In this document: positions 14,640-23,224 of the stretch, in pieces | How the letters are laid out: every line of letters begins with the position of its first letter | Position numbering within the stretch: position 1 is the stretch's first letter | Assembly (NCBI RefSeq): GCF_049366555.1 | Contig: NZ_JBMMGT010000006.1 | Span: 1-64,000 of the forward strand | Origin: Avibacterium volantium_A | Lineage (GTDB): Bacteria; Pseudomonadota; Gammaproteobacteria; Enterobacterales; Pasteurellaceae | Length of the DNA stretch: 64,000 bases | Direction: 5' to 3' | The notes under the pieces: generated by a model | Database searches by the model: none | Seen by the model: the letters and a program-made list of their open reading frames with translations, nothing else | Told to the model about the DNA's origin: nothing | Position numbers and translations under genes: made by a program

Positions 14640-16781
14640 ATGAAAATGAAGTTTTCACCATTGTATCTCGCACTAGCATCAACGATTTGTACGACTATTT
14701 GTAGCGCGGCTTATGCGGTAGAGCAGTTAGAACAAATTAACGTTCAAGCGTTGCGCGATCCCACGCAGTACACCAAAGATCAAGCGAATATCGCCATTTT
14801 AAATCGATCTCAATTAGATACTTTACAGCCTGCTAGCGTAGCGGAAGCCTTATCGACACAAGCGAATGTGGAGATTGCAGGCGGTTCGCGAACACTGGCA
14901 CAAAAACCAGCTATTCGTGGTTTAAGTGGAACAAGAGTGGTTCAGGTGGTAGATGGCGTGCGGCAAAATTTTAATTTAGAGCATCGTGGATCTTATTTCT
15001 TACCAACCAGTATGCTAAGCGAAGTCGAAGTGGTGAAAGGGCCTGCAAGTACCTTATGGGGCAGTGGCGCATTAGGCGGTGTGGTGGCAATGCGAACCTT
15101 GAATGCCTTTGATTTACTTAGACCCAACGAAACTTGGGGGGCGTTGATCAAGCAAGGCTATCATTCGGCGGATTCAGGTTCACAAAGTGAATTGGCAGTT
15201 TATGGAGCAAATGGTCAGTTTGATTGGTTAATTCAAGGATTTTACAATAAAAATAAAGACTTACGTTTAGGTAAGGGTTTAGGCAAATTACCGCATAGCG
15301 AACTCACTCAGCAAGGTGGCTTAGTTAAAGCAGGTTGGCAAATAAATGATCATCATCGTTTAGAATTAAACCTGCGCGGCACGCAAAGTAAACAAACTGC
15401 GCCAGCTAATAATGAGATGTATGAGCCTTATACGCCGAATGATTTTGTTGCAGAAGTAGGGCAAATTTATGCAAGCGGTGGCAAGCCTGATTATGGCAAA
15501 GCTGGCGGTATCGCTGATCTTTCTGCACAAAAAGTAAAAGATCGTTCTGCGTCATTGCGTTATCTTTTCAATCCAGATTCCCGCTTGGTGAATGGTGAAT
15601 TAACGCTGTATATCAATGATACCAAAGAAACCGAAACCAATCTTCGCACAGGTACCAATGATGAAACTCATTATAAAACCACGGGATTTAACTTGCGTAA
15701 TGCCTCAGAGTTTGATCGTGTTGCCTTGATTTATGGGGTAGATTTTTATCAAGACAGAGTAAAAACAAAACGCGAGAAAAAAGCGCAAGATGGCACTTGC
15801 ATCAATGCGACCTCTCCTCGTTGTCGTGATTATTCTACTGCCAATTATCGCCCAAATCCTTATGATGCCAAAGCCAATGTGTGGGGCGCTTATTTGCTCA
15901 GCCACATTAATCTCAGCGACGATTTCGTGCTTTCGCCAGCGCTACGTTTTGATAGCTACCAGAGTTCAGAAAAACAAAGCCAAAGTTATCGTAAAAACCA
16001 CTTATCCCCTTCCGTTACCTTGGATTATCGAGCCACACCTTGGCTGAATTTAAGCGCAAAATATGCAGAAGCATTCCGCGCCCCAAGCCTGCAAGAACGT
16101 TATATTTCAGGCCATCATTTCGGTTTTAAAGGAATGGCGGAAGCGGTATTTGTAGAGAATACCGATCTCAAAGCCGAAGTGGCGAAAAATAAAGAATTGA
16201 GCGCCAAATTCCACTGGCAAGATTTGTGGACAGCGCAGGATAAGCTCAGCGTCACCGCAACGGTTTTCCAAAATGATGTAAAAGATTTTATTGAATTACA
16301 GCAAATTGGAATGATACGCCAAAAACGCACATTGCAATTCCAATATCGTAACGTACAAAATGCGCGTTTAAGAGGGGCAGAACTTGCCGCTCATTACGAA
16401 ACGCCACGTTGGTCAGCGGATCTTCAGTATGGCGTATTGCGTGGTAAAGATCGCCAAACGGGCGAAGCCTTAGAAAATATCAATGCGGATAAAATTGTTC
16501 TTGCAGCGTCTTATGCGCTTGTGCCAGAAACTTTCACTGTTGGGGCAAAAGTGCGTCACTATTTTGCGCAAAAACGTGTACCTACATCGCATAAGGGGCA
16601 TTATCCGTCTTATACCTTAACGGATATTACCGCTAGCTATGCACCACAAAAAGGCGAGTGGTCAAATTTACGCATTGATTTTGCGGTGGAAAATTTCTTT
16701 GATAAAGCCTACACCCCAGCTTTCAGCTTAACCCCTGAAGCAGGGCGCAATGTCAAAGTATCGTTAGCTTATCAATTCTAA
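14640..16781 (+). CDS. TonB-dependent heme/hemoglobin receptor
   Basis: A 713-residue outer-membrane receptor. A signal peptide (1-26, cut after AYA) is followed by a TonB-box-like segment (EQINVQAL), a plug domain (about 45-165, with SGTRVVQVVDGVR and a GPASTLWGSGALGG segment), and a 22-strand barrel ending in the outer-membrane signature phenylalanine (YQF). The FRAP motif of heme receptors is at 479-482, with NTDLKAE close to the expected NPDL/NPNL position. Together with the hutX and hutZ genes directly downstream, this identifies a heme or hemoprotein importer. The exact ligand (heme, hemoglobin, hemopexin) cannot be read from sequence. No CCAA repeat, as used for phase variation of Haemophilus Hgp receptors, is present. 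Confidence 0.9.
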   Translation: MKMKFSPLYLALASTICTTICSAAYAVEQLEQINVQALRDPTQYTKDQANIAILNRSQLDTLQPASVAEALSTQANVEIAGGSRTLAQKPAIRGLSGTRVVQVVDGVRQNFNLEHRGSYFLPTSMLSEVEVVKGPASTLWGSGALGGVVAMRTLNAFDLLRPNETWGALIKQGYHSADSGSQSELAVYGANGQFDWLIQGFYNKNKDLRLGKGLGKLPHSELTQQGGLVKAGWQINDHHRLELNLRGTQSKQTAPANNEMYEPYTPNDFVAEVGQIYASGGKPDYGKAGGIADLSAQKVKDRSASLRYLFNPDSRLVNGELTLYINDTKETETNLRTGTNDETHYKTTGFNLRNASEFDRVALIYGVDFYQDRVKTKREKKAQDGTCINATSPRCRDYSTANYRPNPYDAKANVWGAYLLSHINLSDDFVLSPALRFDSYQSSEKQSQSYRKNHLSPSVTLDYRATPWLNLSAKYAEAFRAPSLQERYISGHHFGFKGMAEAVFVENTDLKAEVAKNKELSAKFHWQDLWTAQDKLSVTATVFQNDVKDFIELQQIGMIRQKRTLQFQYRNVQNARLRGAELAAHYETPRWSADLQYGVLRGKDRQTGEALENINADKIVLAASYALVPETFTVGAKVRHYFAQKRVPTSHKGHYPSYTLTDITASYAPQKGEWSNLRIDFAVENFFDKAYTPAFSLTPEAGRNVKVSLAYQF

Positions 16782-16796
16782 TTTGGGGGATAAACA

Positions 16797-17303
16797 ATGA
16801 TACAACAACAAATTGCGCAGGCATTGGCAGATAATCCTGATTTGCACACCCTTGATCTTGCCGCACAACTCAAGGTGAAAGAAGGAAAAATTATCCAAAA
16901 TTTACCCCCGCACTTTATTGATTTTTATCGAGGAGATACGGCAGAGTTGCTGGCAGAAATTCATACTTGGGGCAACGTGGTTACCATTGTGGAAAAAGCG
17001 GGATCGATTTTTGAAATCAGCGGCATGTTTCCCCAAGGACAATTTGGTTACGGCTATTTTAATCTCAATATGAAAAAGGAAGCCGGCATTGCCTTACACG
17101 GACATTTACAGTTAGACAAAGTGAAACACATTGTTTTGTTGAGCAAGCCTTTTCGTGGTAAAGAAAGTTATGCCATCGCTTTTATTACTGATGAAGATGA
17201 GGTGCTATTTAAAATTTATCTTGGGCGTGATGAGCAACGCCAGCTCATTCCTGAGCAAGTTTCAAAATTTAACCAATTAAAAAATAAGGACAATTTATGC
17301 TAG
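16797..17303 (+). CDS. hutX: HutX/HuvX-like cytoplasmic heme carrier
   Basis: A 168-residue protein of the heme-utilization carrier family (HutX/HuvX, ChuX relatives), which binds incoming heme in the cytoplasm and hands it to HutZ. Conserved segments seen are the WGNVVTIV strand, the PQGQFGYGYFNL turn and the DKVKHIVLLSKPFRGKESYAI-like core. It starts 15 bases after the receptor stop and overlaps the next gene by 7 bases, so all three are co-transcribed under the Fur box. It is a short intracellular protein with no signal peptide. Confidence 0.87.
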   Translation: MIQQQIAQALADNPDLHTLDLAAQLKVKEGKIIQNLPPHFIDFYRGDTAELLAEIHTWGNVVTIVEKAGSIFEISGMFPQGQFGYGYFNLNMKKEAGIALHGHLQLDKVKHIVLLSKPFRGKESYAIAFITDEDEVLFKIYLGRDEQRQLIPEQVSKFNQLKNKDNLC

Positions 17304-17815
17304 ATCGCCAACAACGTTTAAATCAACGCCTTGCGCCAGAAATTCAGGCCTTAAAACAGCAATGCAAAACCTTGTTATTAGCCACGGTTGATGAAAATGG
17401 CACTCCCAATGTGAGCTATGCCCCTTTTGCCGAAGGGGAGCAAGGCTACTATATTTTTATTTCCACCATTGCCAAGCACGCACGAAATCTAAAAAATAAT
17501 GGCAAGGTTTCCATCATGCTCATTGAAGATGAAAGCGACAGCCGTCAAATTTTTGCTCGCCACCGTTTAACTGCTGATGCGCAAGTCATAGAAGTGGCGA
17601 GGGATTCTGAGCAATGGCAAATTGGCACGGAATTATTGCAAAATCGCCACGGCAAGGTGATGGAAGAATTGGTTCAATTCCAAGATTTCTCACTATTTCA
17701 TTTGATCCCACAGCAAGGGTTATTCGTTAAAGGTTTTGGTCAAGCCTTCCAAGTTGCACCGAATAATCAAGTTGATGTGGTACATTTAGATCAAGGGCAT
17801 ATCGAACAGCACTAA
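17297..17815 (+). CDS. hutZ: HutZ/HugZ-family heme-degrading protein
   Basis: A 172-residue member of the pyridoxamine 5'-phosphate oxidase-like split-barrel fold. HutZ and HugZ bind and break down heme to release iron. The N-terminal LATVDENGTPNVSYAPF, then YYIFISTIAKHARNL and the SVMLIEDE-like segment are characteristic, and a C-terminal histidine-rich end (HLDQGHIEQH) may take part in heme binding as in HugZ. It overlaps hutX by 7 bases (start inside the hutX stop region), indicating translational coupling. It could be called a FMN-binding oxidase by fold alone; the locus decides for heme use. Confidence 0.87.
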   Translation: MLDRQQRLNQRLAPEIQALKQQCKTLLLATVDENGTPNVSYAPFAEGEQGYYIFISTIAKHARNLKNNGKVSIMLIEDESDSRQIFARHRLTADAQVIEVARDSEQWQIGTELLQNRHGKVMEELVQFQDFSLFHLIPQQGLFVKGFGQAFQVAPNNQVDVVHLDQGHIEQH

Positions 17816-17830
17816 GCCAAAAATAACGGA

Positions 17831-17865
17831 AAAAAGCCCTGCACTTTATTTCGCGGGGTTTTTTA
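17831..17865 (+). terminator. Terminator after hutZ
   Basis: The left arm at 17831-17842 (A-run plus GCCCTGC) pairs with GCGGGG and the T-run at 17853-17864 with two G-U pairs, giving about 12 paired positions and a terminal T-run. Confidence 0.7.
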
Positions 17866-17875
17866 TTATGTAGAA

Positions 17876-17915
17876 AAAGAGCGGTGAAAAATCTTGAAAT
17901 TTTCCACCGCTCTTT
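17876..17915 (-). terminator. Terminator after lipA
   Basis: AAAGAGCGGTGAAAA (17876-17890) pairs with TTTTCCACCGCTCTTT (17900-17915) with a single bulged base; read on the minus strand it ends in a T-run. It closes the minus-strand lipoate cluster. The arms carry a degenerate uptake signal. Confidence 0.8.
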
Positions 17916-17940
17916 GTATTAGAGTAATTTAGTTGCTGGA

Positions 17941-18903
17941 TTATTTCACCAATCCGCCGCTGGCTTGGAGATCAGCGTGGTAAGAAGAACGCACGAAAGG
18001 CCCGCAGGCGGCGTGTTCAAAGCCCATTTCGTTGGCTTTATCACGGAACTCATTAAATTCTTCAGGCGGAACATAGCGCGCCACAGGTAAATGATGGCGG
18101 CTTGGTTGCAAATATTGCCCGAGTGTGAGCATTGTTACGCCGTTGGCGCGTAAATCTTGCATCACTTGCAAAATCTCTTCGTTGGTTTCGCCTAAGCCCA
18201 CCATTAAGCCTGATTTGGTTGGAATATCAGGGAACATTGCTTTGAACTCACGCAATAATTTGAGCGACCATTCATAATCTGCCCCTGGGCGAATATCACG
18301 ATACAAGCGTGGCACATTTTCCAAATTGTGGTTGAACACATCTGGCGGATTATCTTTTAATTTTTCTAGCGCTTGTTCGATGCGTCCACGGAAATCAGGC
18401 ACAAGGATTTCAATTTTGATCCCTGGATTAAGCGCACGGATTTCTTTCACACATTCAGCGAAGTGGCCTGCACCACGGTCAGGTAGATCATCGCGATCCA
18501 CCGAAGTGATCACCACATAACGTAATTTCATATCCTGAATAGTTTCGGCTAATTTGCGTGGTTCGTCAGGATCTGGCGGTAAAGGCTTGCCGTGTGCCAC
18601 ATCACAGAATGGGCAGCGGCGGGTACAAATTGCCCCTAAGATCATAAAGGTTGCCGTGCCGTGGTTAAAACATTCGTGCAAGTTAGGGCAAGAGGCTTCT
18701 TCGCACACTGAATGCAAACCGTGGCGGCGCATACCATTTTTGATGCTATCAATTTTTGCTGAATTGGCTGGCAGTTTGATTTTCATCCACTCAGGCTTTT
18801 TCAATAAAGGCTGGTTGGGATCAATATTTTTTACTGGGATAATGGAAGTTTTTGCGGCATCACGGTATTTTACGCCACGTTCCATTTTAAAAGGCGTTGC
18901 CAT
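17941..18903 (-). CDS. lipA: Lipoyl synthase
   Basis: A 320-residue radical-SAM enzyme that inserts two sulfurs into protein-bound octanoyl groups to form lipoyl cofactor. The radical-SAM cluster cysteines are C93, C97 and C100 (CTRRCPFC); the auxiliary sulfur-donating cluster uses C67, C72 and C78 (CEEASCPNLHEC) with the RSSY serine near the C-terminus. All ligands are present. It follows lipB on the same strand with an 18-base gap, so octanoyl transfer and sulfur insertion are co-expressed. Length and start match the family. Confidence 0.97.
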   Translation of the reverse strand: MATPFKMERGVKYRDAAKTSIIPVKNIDPNQPLLKKPEWMKIKLPANSAKIDSIKNGMRRHGLHSVCEEASCPNLHECFNHGTATFMILGAICTRRCPFCDVAHGKPLPPDPDEPRKLAETIQDMKLRYVVITSVDRDDLPDRGAGHFAECVKEIRALNPGIKIEILVPDFRGRIEQALEKLKDNPPDVFNHNLENVPRLYRDIRPGADYEWSLKLLREFKAMFPDIPTKSGLMVGLGETNEEILQVMQDLRANGVTMLTLGQYLQPSRHHLPVARYVPPEEFNEFRDKANEMGFEHAACGPFVRSSYHADLQASGGLVK

Positions 18904-18920
18904 TAACGCTCCTATTTTTG

Positions 18921-19574
18921 TTAAGAATTTGTTACGGAATTATACCCCAATAATTGGGTGAAGTGTGTAACTAATTTGGGCGAAACCTTGTCTGGCTGCG
19001 CTTCTTGTTGCGGGATAAAGTCTGCCATTTGAGACATTTCAAGCCCTGCATAACCACAGGGGTTAATGTATAAGAAAGGCGTAAGATCCATATTAATATT
19101 TAGCGCTAGACCGTGGAAAGAACAGCCTTTGCTAATGCGTAAACCGAGCGAGCAGATTTTTTTGCCGTCCACATACACCCCTGGTGCATCAGCTTTGGGA
19201 TAGCCTTCAATGCCGTAATCTGCCAGCGTTTGCACCACCGATTGTTCAAGAGCGCTAACCAGCTGACGTACATTGAGATCTTTGCCTTGCGCTTTCAGGC
19301 GTTTAATGTCGATCAACACATACATAACTTGCTGACCCAATCCGTGATAGGTGATTTGTCCGCCACGATCCGATTGCACCACAGGGATCGCACTTTGTTG
19401 CAATAAATGCTCAGGCTTGCCCGCAGAGCCCTGGGTGAACACCGCAGGGTGCTGAACGAGCCAGATTTCATCTTGGGTATTTTCATCACGATTATCAGTA
19501 AATTGCTGCATTTTATGCCAAATTTCTTGATAATCTTGCACGCCAAGTTGGCGGATAATAATGGATTGGGTCAT
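18921..19574 (-). CDS. lipB: Octanoyltransferase LipB
   Basis: A 217-residue transferase that moves octanoyl from acyl carrier protein to lipoyl domains of dehydrogenases. The catalytic dyad of the family maps to K139 (GKKICSLGLRI) and C173 (NPCGYAGLEM); the GGQITYHGLGQ substrate motif is at 71-81. It lies between ybeD and lipA, all on the minus strand. The complementary-strand ATG at 19572-19574 gives the standard MTQSIIIRQLG-type start. Confidence 0.96.
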   Translation of the reverse strand: MTQSIIIRQLGVQDYQEIWHKMQQFTDNRDENTQDEIWLVQHPAVFTQGSAGKPEHLLQQSAIPVVQSDRGGQITYHGLGQQVMYVLIDIKRLKAQGKDLNVRQLVSALEQSVVQTLADYGIEGYPKADAPGVYVDGKKICSLGLRISKGCSFHGLALNINMDLTPFLYINPCGYAGLEMSQMADFIPQQEAQPDKVSPKLVTHFTQLLGYNSVTNS

Positions 19575-19600
19575 CGCCTTTACCTTATTGTTTATGCAGA

Positions 19601-19903
19601 TTAAAGCACCATTCTTACGCCGTCAATTTTGGCAAGTTCGTTATAAAGGGTTTCCACTTGCTCAATATTTTCAGCCACAATATCCACTGAAATGGATTTG
19701 TATGTGCCTTTTCCGCTCACATTTTCACGCGGATTATAATCACCTTTGGCATATTTTTGTACCACAGCGATCACATCATCGGCTAAATCTGGGCGGTTTG
19801 TGCCCACCACTTTGAAGGTGAAATCACAAGGGAATTCAAGAAGATCTTTAAGTTGTTTTTGTGGAATATCTTCAAGTTTTACGACTTTTTCTTGTTCTGC
19901 CAT
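19601..19903 (-). CDS. ybeD: YbeD/DUF493 family protein
   Basis: A 100-residue ACT-like small protein of the DUF493 (YbeD) family, whose gene almost always sits between dacA and lipB. The PCDFTFKVVG strand and the YKSISVDIVAENIEQVETLYNEL region are conserved. Its biochemical role is not established; the ACT-like fold suggests allosteric ligand binding, and the genetic context suggests a link to lipoate or wall synthesis. Spacing to lipB is 26 bases. Confidence 0.93.
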   Translation of the reverse strand: MAEQEKVVKLEDIPQKQLKDLLEFPCDFTFKVVGTNRPDLADDVIAVVQKYAKGDYNPRENVSGKGTYKSISVDIVAENIEQVETLYNELAKIDGVRMVL

Positions 19904-19996
19904 TTTTTGTCCTCAAATTTGTTAAAAATTTAGACCGCACTTTGATTAGTGCGGCCATTTGAGCTTTAGATTGGGAAGATTTTACCAATTTCAAGT

Positions 19997-21184
19997 TTAG
20001 CTGAATAAACTTTTTACAGTTAGTACTAACCAATCCCAGATTTGGCCGAAGAAACCGCCTTCTTCAACATTGTTCATTACTTGTAAATCCACTTTAGCAA
20101 TATCTTTACCATCAAGCTGATAGGTGATTTTTCCTACCACTTGGCCTTTCGCCAATGGCGCTTCAAGGTATTTTTTATCTAAATCATAACGGGCTTTCAC
20201 TTCCGCTTGGCGTCCTTTTGGCAAGGTGATAAATTGATCTTGCAACACGCCAAGTTGTACTTTGCTGTTATCGCCATAATAAACACTTTGTTCGGAAACG
20301 GTTTTGTTGGCTTCTAGTGCTTTGAAGGTTTCAAAGTTAGCAAATCCCCACTGCAATAATTTTTTGCTTTCTATTTCACGGCCTTTGTAAGTAGGCACGC
20401 CCATCACCACTGAAATTAAACGCATATTGCCGTTGCCCAATGCAGAAGCCACAAGGTTGTAGCCTGCTTTGTCTGTATGGCCTGTTTTCATACCATCAAC
20501 TTTAAGGGTTTTATCCCACAACAAGCCATTGCGATTTGGTTGGCGGATTTTGTTGAAAGTGAATTCTTTTTCCGCATAGATTTTGTATTCTTCTGGTAAA
20601 TCACGAATGATATGCGCGCCAATTAATGCCATATCACGGGCGGAAGAATATTGATTTTCGTCATCTAAGCCGTGTACGGTGGTGAAATGGGTATTTTTTA
20701 GGCCAAACTGTTCTACATATTTATTCATTGCATTGATGAAATTTTGTGTTGAGCCTGAAACGTGTTCCGCCATTGCCACACAAGCATCATTGCCTGATAC
20801 CACGATGATCCCGCGATTAAGATCGGCAACGGAAACCTGTTGGTTTAAATTTAGGAACATTTTTGATGAACCCGGGAAATTTTTACCCCAAGCGCTATTA
20901 CCAATGGTAACCATATCTGAATCGTGGATTTTACCTTGTTTTAACGCATCGCCCACCACATAGCTTGTCATCATTTTGGTGAGTGAAGCAGGGTATTGGC
21001 GCTGATCAGGGTTAAATGCCGCTAACACCGCACCAGAATTGTAATCCATTAAAATATAGGTTTGCGCATTAAGTTGTGGTGCGGCAATACCATATTGAAT
21101 ATCTTCTGCCATTACAGAATGGCTTGCGCATAATGTAGCAGTGATAAGGGCAAATTTGGTTTTTTTAAGCATATGTTTAAACAT
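19997..21184 (-). CDS. dacA: D,D-carboxypeptidase PBP5/6 (DacA)
   Basis: A 395-residue penicillin-binding protein that removes the terminal D-alanine from murein pentapeptides at the periplasmic face. After a signal peptide (cut near A26) come the three catalytic motifs: S67-L-T-K70, S130-G-N132 and K233-T-G235. The C-terminal amphipathic helix (GGFFGQIWDWLVLTVKSLF) anchors it to the inner membrane. It follows rlpA in a murein-elongation operon. A second in-frame ATG lies five codons on; the first is kept because the resulting signal peptide has the better positive N-region, but this is not certain. Confidence 0.95.
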   Translation of the reverse strand: MFKHMLKKTKFALITATLCASHSVMAEDIQYGIAAPQLNAQTYILMDYNSGAVLAAFNPDQRQYPASLTKMMTSYVVGDALKQGKIHDSDMVTIGNSAWGKNFPGSSKMFLNLNQQVSVADLNRGIIVVSGNDACVAMAEHVSGSTQNFINAMNKYVEQFGLKNTHFTTVHGLDDENQYSSARDMALIGAHIIRDLPEEYKIYAEKEFTFNKIRQPNRNGLLWDKTLKVDGMKTGHTDKAGYNLVASALGNGNMRLISVVMGVPTYKGREIESKKLLQWGFANFETFKALEANKTVSEQSVYYGDNSKVQLGVLQDQFITLPKGRQAEVKARYDLDKKYLEAPLAKGQVVGKITYQLDGKDIAKVDLQVMNNVEEGGFFGQIWDWLVLTVKSLFS

Positions 21185-21213
21185 AATTCATTACGTCCTA
21201 AATAGAGTTAAAT

Positions 21214-22050
21214 TTATTTGTGGCTATAAATAATCAGTGGCTTAGTGCCATTTAATTTATGAAGTTTGGCTTTAAATTGCTGTGCTTCACTTTTAGTTTT
21301 AAATGGCCCAAAGGAAATACTGTGAGATTTTTTATTTGAGTCAATTTTTGTTTTGACTTTTAAGCGTTTGGCTTGCTTCACCATTTGTATTGCTTGTTTG
21401 TAGGTTAAGTTTAGCATTTTTACTTTATAACCGGAAAAATCTGTGTCAGAAAGCACCGCACTTTGTTTTGCGGATAGATCCAAACGTTTTACTGCTTCTG
21501 GTGTTTTCGCCATTTTAGCAAGGCTGTGCGTTCCCGCGCCGAGAATTTTCCCTTTATGATTAACGTGTAGCGCCTCAACGCGAACTTGTCCGACACCACG
21601 ATGAATAATCCCCAGTTCTTTTGCGGCAACAAGAGAAAGATCAATAATTCTTCCTTTTATGAAAGGGCCGCGATCGTTAATTTTTACGATCACTTTTCTG
21701 CCGTTGTGTAAATTGGTGACCAAAGCGTAAGAATTTAATGGCAGAGTTTTGTGTGCTGCCGTATAGCGATTAGGATCATAATATTCGCCATTGAAGGTTT
21801 TACGCCCTGAAAATTTTTGGTGGTAGTAACTTCCTCCCCCTGTTTTGGCGTAGTGCTTAGCCGTACTCGGGTGCTTGGTGGTGTAACTGACGCCATTGAC
21901 CACATAGGTATGGGTTTTGTCAGACATTTTTTGATGCACCAGTTTAGGACCTTTCACCCCATATAATTTTTGCGTTTCGGCATTGCTATTCACACTTGCT
22001 AGTGTGAGTAGAAATGCCAAACTCAGCTTAATTATTTGTGTTAATTTCAT
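21214..22050 (-). CDS. rlpA: RlpA, septal-ring lytic transglycosylase
   Basis: A 278-residue secreted protein: signal peptide (1-24), a double-psi beta-barrel domain at about 78-165 (GGGSYYHQKFSGRKTFNGE, NRYTAAHKTLPLNSYALV, and the catalytic-type INDRGPF...RIIDLS region), and a C-terminal SPOR domain (about 205-278) that binds denuded glycan at the septum. RlpA of Pseudomonas cleaves naked glycan strands; that of E. coli appears inactive, so activity here is uncertain. The SPOR domain has a FGPFKTKSEAQQF core. No lipobox cysteine is visible after the signal peptide, although E. coli RlpA is a lipoprotein. It is 29 bases upstream of dacA. Confidence 0.9.
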   Translation of the reverse strand: MKLTQIIKLSLAFLLTLASVNSNAETQKLYGVKGPKLVHQKMSDKTHTYVVNGVSYTTKHPSTAKHYAKTGGGSYYHQKFSGRKTFNGEYYDPNRYTAAHKTLPLNSYALVTNLHNGRKVIVKINDRGPFIKGRIIDLSLVAAKELGIIHRGVGQVRVEALHVNHKGKILGAGTHSLAKMAKTPEAVKRLDLSAKQSAVLSDTDFSGYKVKMLNLTYKQAIQMVKQAKRLKVKTKIDSNKKSHSISFGPFKTKSEAQQFKAKLHKLNGTKPLIIYSHK

Positions 22051-22108
22051 TTCGATTATTCACTTTAGTTAAAATTTTGTTGGAATACTGGTTAAGAACA
22101 ATAAATTC

Positions 22109-23224
22109 TTAGTTAGTTCCCCTAAAGAAATGTTCTTTATGGCTATGAATGGACATAATCAAGCCAAAACCTGCCATTAATGTAACAAAAGACGTCCCAC
22201 CATAGCTCATTAATGGGAGTGGCACACCCACCACGGGTAAAATGCCACTCACCATTCCGATATTCACAAAAACATAAACAAAAAAGATTAGCGTTAATGC
22301 CCCAACAAGGGTGCGACCGAAAGCATTTTGTGCTTCCACGCCAATCACCAAACCTCTTGCCACAATAAATAAATAAAGGCACATCAAAACGGCGAAACCA
22401 ACCATTCCGTGTTCTTCACTTAATACGGCAAAGATAAAATCGGTATGGGGTTCAGGCAAAAATTCTAGCTGGGATTGCGTGCCTTGCATCCAACCTTTGC
22501 CCCAAATACCGCCCGAACCAATGGCAATTTTTGATTGCAAAATATGATAGCCTGCCCCAAGGGGATCTTTTTCTGGATCAAGCAAGGTTAGCACCCTTGT
22601 ACGTTGATAATCGTGCATTAGGTAAAACCACATTATAGGAATAAAACCAGCCAGCCCAATCACCGCAATTAAAATCAGCCACCAGCTCATTCCTGCTAGA
22701 AAAACGACAAAAATTCCAGACGCACTTACCAGAATTGATGTACCTAAATCAGGCTGAATGGCAACCAATAGGGTAGGCACAATAATAATAAAGAGTGCAA
22801 TAAAGGTATCTCTTAAGGTCGGTGGAAGCGGACGTTTGCCTAAATACACCGCCACCATTAATGGCACGGCAAGTTTGACGATTTCCGAAGGCTGAAAACG
22901 GAATAAGCCGAGATCTAACCAACGCTGCGCGCCTTTACTGGTTGTTCCCACCAAATCCACTAGAATCAGCAATACTATGCCCACACCAAATAAATAAGGG
23001 GCAATGCCCTGATAAAAACGCGGGGAAAGTTGTGCCATAACAAACATCACCACAAAGCCAAGGGTAACTTGAATGATACGGTTGCGGAACATCACTTCAT
23101 TGCCACCAGAAGCGCTATATAGCACGAATAATCCATAGGCGGAAATCATTACAAGACCAAGAAATAGCCAGAAATCAATGTGTAAACGCTGCCACAAGCC
23201 GAGCCAGATTTTCCTTTTACTCAT
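22109..23224 (-). CDS. rodA: RodA (MrdB) SEDS glycosyltransferase
   Basis: A 371-residue polytopic membrane protein of the SEDS family that polymerises glycan strands from lipid II for cell elongation together with PBP2 (MrdA). About ten membrane segments, the QPSEIVKLAVP and QPDLGTSILV signatures (with the catalytic aspartate in QPDLG) and the LPFMSYGG-type C-terminal motif (GVPLPLMSYGGTSF) are present. Its start overlaps the mrdA stop, as in E. coli. Length matches the family. Confidence 0.97.
   Translation of the reverse strand: MSKRKIWLGLWQRLHIDFWLFLGLVMISAYGLFVLYSASGGNEVMFRNRIIQVTLGFVVMFVMAQLSPRFYQGIAPYLFGVGIVLLILVDLVGTTSKGAQRWLDLGLFRFQPSEIVKLAVPLMVAVYLGKRPLPPTLRDTFIALFIIIVPTLLVAIQPDLGTSILVSASGIFVVFLAGMSWWLILIAVIGLAGFIPIMWFYLMHDYQRTRVLTLLDPEKDPLGAGYHILQSKIAIGSGGIWGKGWMQGTQSQLEFLPEPHTDFIFAVLSEEHGMVGFAVLMCLYLFIVARGLVIGVEAQNAFGRTLVGALTLIFFVYVFVNIGMVSGILPVVGVPLPLMSYGGTSFVTLMAGFGLIMSIHSHKEHFFRGTN

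Noticed and set aside
14520..14660. CCAA-type phase-variation repeat before the heme receptor
   Set aside because: No tetranucleotide run is present in the leader or the first codons.
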